From NCBI GenBank assembly GCA_944333055.1, contig CALVKT010000027.1, forward strand, positions 38,378 through 102,377: DNA of 64,000 nt. Direction: 5' to 3'. The DNA comes from an uncultured Clostridia bacterium. GTDB taxonomy: Bacteria > Bacillota > Clostridia > Christensenellales > Aristaeellaceae. Shown here piece by piece: positions 61,101 through 64,000 of this stretch. How positions within the stretch are numbered: the stretch's first letter is position 1; each line of letters begins with the position of its first letter. A program made the translations under genes and the position numbers. Under the pieces are notes generated by a model. The model was given only the letters and a program-made list of their open reading frames with translations. It made no database searches and was not told the origin of the DNA.

Positions 61101-64000
61101 CGGGTGGAGAATGCAGAAGGACCGGCGACAGATCCTGAAGGCGCTGCTGTGTACGCCGTGTACGCCAATACCGGCGCGAGTGACGAGGATGATGCCGAAT
61201 TGACGACCGTCGCCGCGTTCACCAACACGTACGCAGCGACCGGCACGCTGAACGGCGAGATGTATCTGAAGGTGACGAAGAACCTGACGGGCCGCGACTG
61301 GGCGAACGGCGACAGCTTCACGTTCACGCTGACGGCGGCTGCGGGCACGCCGATGCCGGAAGGCTCCGCCACCGAGGGGGACGGAACGTGGACGTCGACC
61401 ATTGTGATCGATAATTCCGATGTCCAGAAGAGCAAGAATTTCGGAGACATCAAATACACGGAGGCCAACCTCGGCAAGACGTATACCTATACGATCAAGG
61501 AAGTACTGCCCCAGGACGATGATGCCGAAACAGAGGGCATCCAGAGCAAGGGCGTCACGTACGACGAGACGGTGTACACCGTGACCGTCAAGGTCAGATA
61601 TGACGCGACGAACGGGCTGACGCTGGATGTGATGCATGACGAAGGCTTCACGCAGTCTGAAGACGAGACGCAGACCGCGATCTTCACCAACAGGTATGCG
61701 GCGGATAACACCACGCTCGCCAGCGGCTCCCTCAAGGTGAGCAAGACGCTGACTGGCCGCGACTGGCGCGATAGCGATGCGTTCAAGTTCAAGCTGACGG
61801 GCCAGAATGGCGCGCCGATGCCGGCAGAGGGCGGCGAGACCGTGACGATCAAAGGTTCCGACGACACAAAGGAAGCCTCCTTCGGCGCGATCACGTACAC
61901 ACTCTCGGATTTGAAGGACGAGAATGGAAATTATGTGGGTGAGAAGACGTTCACCTACACCATCAGGGAAGACACGGAGAAGCTGCCCGCGGGCGTTCGG
62001 CTTGACGGTACGTCCAGCTACGAGGTGAAGGTTGTGCTGAAGGACAACGGCAACGGCACGCTCTCGCTCCAGAACGAGGATGGCTCGCCCTTCACTGCAA
62101 CAACCAGTTCCTTTACGAACACATACCAGGGCGATCAGGATGTTGTCACGATCACCGGCAGCAAGAGCCTGACGGGCGACTCCAACAGCACCAGAGAGCC
62201 GGCGGCGGGCGAGTTCAGCTTCACCATCAGCAGCGTTGATGAAGGTGGCAATCCGAGAACAGGCACGCCGTTGCCGCAGGAGACGAAGGTGACCAATGCT
62301 GCTGGCGGGAGCTTTGCGTTCGAGTCGATCACGTTCACAGCCAACCACGTGAGCGGAAGTCCGTACTATTACCAGATCGTCGAAGAGGAAGGCCGCGACG
62401 GGACCATGACCTACGACAAGGACGTGTACACGGTGAAGGTCGAAGTCACGGAGACACCGGGCGAAAATGGTGCGGAGATCGACGCCAAGATCAGCGAGGT
62501 GAAAAAGGGCGACGAAACTGTCGTAACTCCGGAAGGAGATCCCGGCCCAATCACCTTCTCCAACATCTACGACCCCGTTGACGTGACGCTGGATGGCATC
62601 ACCGCGATCTCCGGCACGAAGACGCTGAAGGGCCGCGACATGGCGGAGAATGAGAGATTCACCTTCACGCTGACGCCGGCCACTGGCGATGGCTTCAGCA
62701 TCGAAGAGAACGGCACGACGGCCACCGCGAGCGGCGGTGCGGATGGCGCGCCGGTACGCTTCAGCTTCGGTGCGATCACCTTCTCCAAGGTGGGCACGTA
62801 CACGTTCACGCTCAAGGAGACGGTGGGTAGTGCTGGCGGCGTGACTTACGACACGCACGAGTGCACCGTGACCGTGACCGTGAAGGACAATAACGGCACG
62901 CTGCAAGCGGATGTCAGCTATGCTGGCGATGCAACGAACACGGACGGCACGGCAAACAACTTCGTCAACACGTACGGCACCACTGGGCTGACCCTCAGCG
63001 GCGACACCGCGCTCAAGGTGCAGAAGACGCTGTCTGGCCGCAATTGGCTGACGAATGACAGCTTCACCTTCACGCTGGAGCTGACGAGCGACAATGAGAC
63101 GAATGTGAGCGGTCTGACCGAAGGCAAGATGACTGCGACCATCTCTGCGCCGGGTACGCTGGGAAGTGAGGTGCAGAGCCAGTCCTTCGGCGCCATCACC
63201 TTCAACGCGCCGGGCACGTACACGTTCAACGTGACGGAGGATAAGCCTGCTGATGATGACGATCCCGACACGGCAGGCATTCAGTCCAAAGGCGTGACCT
63301 ACGACGCGCACACGACCACGATCACCGTCGTCGTGAGGGACAACGGCGAGGGCAAGCTGAAGCTTGTCGGGCAGAACCCTGCCTACAGCAATGATGGCGC
63401 AAGCGAAGCAGATAAGGCACGGACGGATATCGCCGCCTTCACCAACACGTACACGGCGAATCCCGACACCGTCAACATCCCGGTGACCAAGGTGCTCAAT
63501 GGCTACGAGTGGAGCGAGCCGGATGCCTCGTTCCAGTTCACGCTGAGCGCGGAGGATGGCACGCCGATGCCGTTCGATGCGGAGGAGGGCGCCAAGACGA
63601 TCATCATCGATGGCCAGACGGCGAACCACACGGCTTCCTTCGGCGAAATCGAGTACGGGATGGAACATATCGGCCGGACGTATACCTACACCATCACGGA
63701 GAACACGCCGACCGAAAACCCGATCGACGGCATGCATTACTCCAAGGCCCAATATCAGGTGAATGTGAGGGTGACGGATGGCGGCGCTGGCGATCTGACG
63801 GTAGTGGCGGATATCGTCAGGATCCTGAACGACGACGGCACGAATTATGTGCAGTCGACGCGGTCCGTGACGACGGGTCAGGCGATCTTCACCAACGTCG
63901 TGAAGCTCGCCGAGCTGGAGGGCAACTCTCCGACCGATGCCGCGCTCAAGATCGAGAAGCGCCTCGCAGGCCGCGCATGGCTGCAGGATGATCAGTTCTG
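58122..64000 (+). CDS. Giant VWA-domain surface protein with pilin-type isopeptide modules (3' end outside window)
   Basis: At least 1,959 residues, in frame to the window end. A signal peptide (1 to about 29, ending AVAA) precedes a von Willebrand A domain (about 105-400) with full MIDAS: Asp117-Ser119-Ser121 in LDVSGSM, Thr259, Asp288 in FFTDG. After about residue 745 come a B-type stalk domain and modules starting near 868, 1043, 1201, 1337, 1487, 1627, 1780 and 1936. Most have LKVxKTLxGRDW, a YTFTVxE E-box and a closing FxNTY, the Lys-Glu-Asn set of Spy0128/FctA-type isopeptide domains. A wall anchor, if any, is beyond the window. GGGGAGGAG precedes ATG 58122; in-frame ATG 58014, also with GGAGG, would add 36 charged residues. 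It is visibly less GC-rich than its neighbours. Confidence 0.92.
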   Translation, partial: MRTNARRLFALLMTMMLLVAGLPGAAVAADDNPVADTSTLNGWQGYAGANSTQYVGRVWTDKSVSTSDVALTGSGNRPINIKKSDDADFLVGLSALSSTMKNTAQISVPLDIVLVLDVSGSMDDPLNDYNIVYASEMDKDATYYIIDEWYGYREITYREGSWGYRGWGGWTSITPKTDADSEGTQCYSRNRNSKLVELKSAVGSFLDAVSDANGQAADDKKHQVGLVTFASLSSIEHHLTDNTAEVASTVDGLTANGATDAGAGMGSAITVMNRARTNAKKVVIFFTDGVPTTRTSFNDSVANEAIDNAKTLKDEGTTIYTIGIFSGADSTVTEADEGSDETTRANAYMHAVSSNYPQAEFYYSHWNHGRNGLGERAANSDYYKSTNDAGELNTIFKDIFETEGANAVSPIVSTEGGSAVGYIEFTDQLGDYMEVKDFNAIVYGDTAYTEKTSYSNNGVTTYVFEQVIDGNEVYGPANLEDVIIQVTKSDDPDDPKVGDRVTVKIPATAIPMRYYEVDTDLDGNTSMDVTAAYPIRVFFSVGTKIGKFGGVSKSYAAALEDGTYTSDTTFASYVSENVGTDGKLSFYSNDWGESSAATAQFIPATDNNFYYFTADTPIYANRECTIPLNSNDGIELDTYYYYKNVYYKLDNGNTLTVTDEPVAFLGSLLDTSANGNTTTIDGNLYVRAGTQKTNRHRDFLAEKKPNTTGTYANSYEPAYIGDTTMEVKLGNNGKLSVDAAGNLSITKRVSPATGYITLPENVADEEFAFTVETLTASTYYTVKYSTADTTKTIQTDANGVLSFSLQKDQTITIYGLPIGTTYTVKETLTTAQTNAGYTSTTTDTKMTISATENSLTWANTYAPKPATLDGETALKVRKTLDGRDWRTGETYTFKLTQGTIGADGKNPVAVLPGTAENEYSITTTITVADPTDTKGIPQYQTFGQIKFTQEGVYTFTVTEVPPASGTAGMTYDTHAATITVTVEDDGNGQLVIRRVENAEGPATDPEGAAVYAVYANTGASDEDDAELTTVAAFTNTYAATGTLNGEMYLKVTKNLTGRDWANGDSFTFTLTAAAGTPMPEGSATEGDGTWTSTIVIDNSDVQKSKNFGDIKYTEANLGKTYTYTIKEVLPQDDDAETEGIQSKGVTYDETVYTVTVKVRYDATNGLTLDVMHDEGFTQSEDETQTAIFTNRYAADNTTLASGSLKVSKTLTGRDWRDSDAFKFKLTGQNGAPMPAEGGETVTIKGSDDTKEASFGAITYTLSDLKDENGNYVGEKTFTYTIREDTEKLPAGVRLDGTSSYEVKVVLKDNGNGTLSLQNEDGSPFTATTSSFTNTYQGDQDVVTITGSKSLTGDSNSTREPAAGEFSFTISSVDEGGNPRTGTPLPQETKVTNAAGGSFAFESITFTANHVSGSPYYYQIVEEEGRDGTMTYDKDVYTVKVEVTETPGENGAEIDAKISEVKKGDETVVTPEGDPGPITFSNIYDPVDVTLDGITAISGTKTLKGRDMAENERFTFTLTPATGDGFSIEENGTTATASGGADGAPVRFSFGAITFSKVGTYTFTLKETVGSAGGVTYDTHECTVTVTVKDNNGTLQADVSYAGDATNTDGTANNFVNTYGTTGLTLSGDTALKVQKTLSGRNWLTNDSFTFTLELTSDNETNVSGLTEGKMTATISAPGTLGSEVQSQSFGAITFNAPGTYTFNVTEDKPADDDDPDTAGIQSKGVTYDAHTTTITVVVRDNGEGKLKLVGQNPAYSNDGASEADKARTDIAAFTNTYTANPDTVNIPVTKVLNGYEWSEPDASFQFTLSAEDGTPMPFDAEEGAKTIIIDGQTANHTASFGEIEYGMEHIGRTYTYTITENTPTENPIDGMHYSKAQYQVNVRVTDGGAGDLTVVADIVRILNDDGTNYVQSTRSVTTGQAIFTNVVKLAELEGNSPTDAALKIEKRLAGRAWLQDDQF

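Noticed and set aside
60009..63752. Open - strand frame of 1,247 codons opposite the surface-protein gene
   Set aside because: The + frame is open from 58122 to the end without a break and encodes recognisable VWA and isopeptide modules. The - frame is low in family resemblance and rich in Val/Arg/Ser, as expected of an antisense shadow of repeated modules.

Overview
The window reads as chromosome from a GC-rich, Gram-positive, Clostridia-type Firmicute. The evidence is two T-box leaders (valS, proS), HPr kinase, the folate-dependent tRNA methyltransferase TrmFO, YesM/YesN-type two-component genes, several sigma-A-like TTGACA/TATAAT promoters with 17-18 bp spacers, and a surface protein built from Gram-positive pilin-type isopeptide modules. 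Genus cannot be fixed from the sequence alone. Almost all genes are on the + strand. I see no rRNA, tRNA, CRISPR array, transposase or phage gene.

Layout. 1-13055 is housekeeping: the 3' part of topA, trmFO, hslV-hslU, a GT14-type glycosyltransferase, then a valine T-box leader controlling a 56-residue membrane protein plus valS, then folC, rsmH, a NimA-like flavoprotein and rsmI. 13251-17154 holds a nitroreductase, an alpha/beta hydrolase and gdhA. 17620-20361 is a three-gene ABC importer of the TrpXYZ type. 20533-27280 carries an acetyltransferase and MATE exporter (-), an AraC regulator (+), proS with its own T-box (-) and a secreted propeller-like protein (-). 27281-27879 has no gene I can support but may encode a structured RNA. 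27880-33312 holds an ICMT-like methyltransferase, a HAD phosphatase, a peptidoglycan-binding protein and a TRAP-TAXI transporter.

33363-46932 looks like a sugar-phosphorolysis region: a D-2-hydroxyacid dehydrogenase, a GH94 disaccharide phosphorylase, a phosphohexomutase, a sensor kinase, an ABC sugar importer, its response regulator, HPr kinase and a ROK glucokinase. Taken together these would import a beta-linked disaccharide, split it with phosphate and bring both halves to hexose-6-phosphate. 47171-57616 is a second carbohydrate locus: a LacI regulator, divergent from an ABC importer followed by a heparinase II/III-like lyase, a DUF2264 protein, a GH88 unsaturated glucuronyl hydrolase and a discoidin-like protein. 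None of the four enzymes has a signal peptide, so import followed by cytoplasmic breakdown of a uronate-containing oligosaccharide is the likely job. Two sites matching both a LacI-type and a CcpA (cre) operator flank the promoter.

58122 to the window end is one open reading frame (1,959 complete codons, 3' end outside) for a giant surface protein: signal peptide, von Willebrand A domain with a full MIDAS, then at least eight diverged isopeptide-type modules. Its base composition is less GC-rich than the rest. Intergenic gaps repeatedly carry copies of one GC-rich palindromic repeat family ending in GCTTCGCGGCG-like sequence, in places as tandem arrays.
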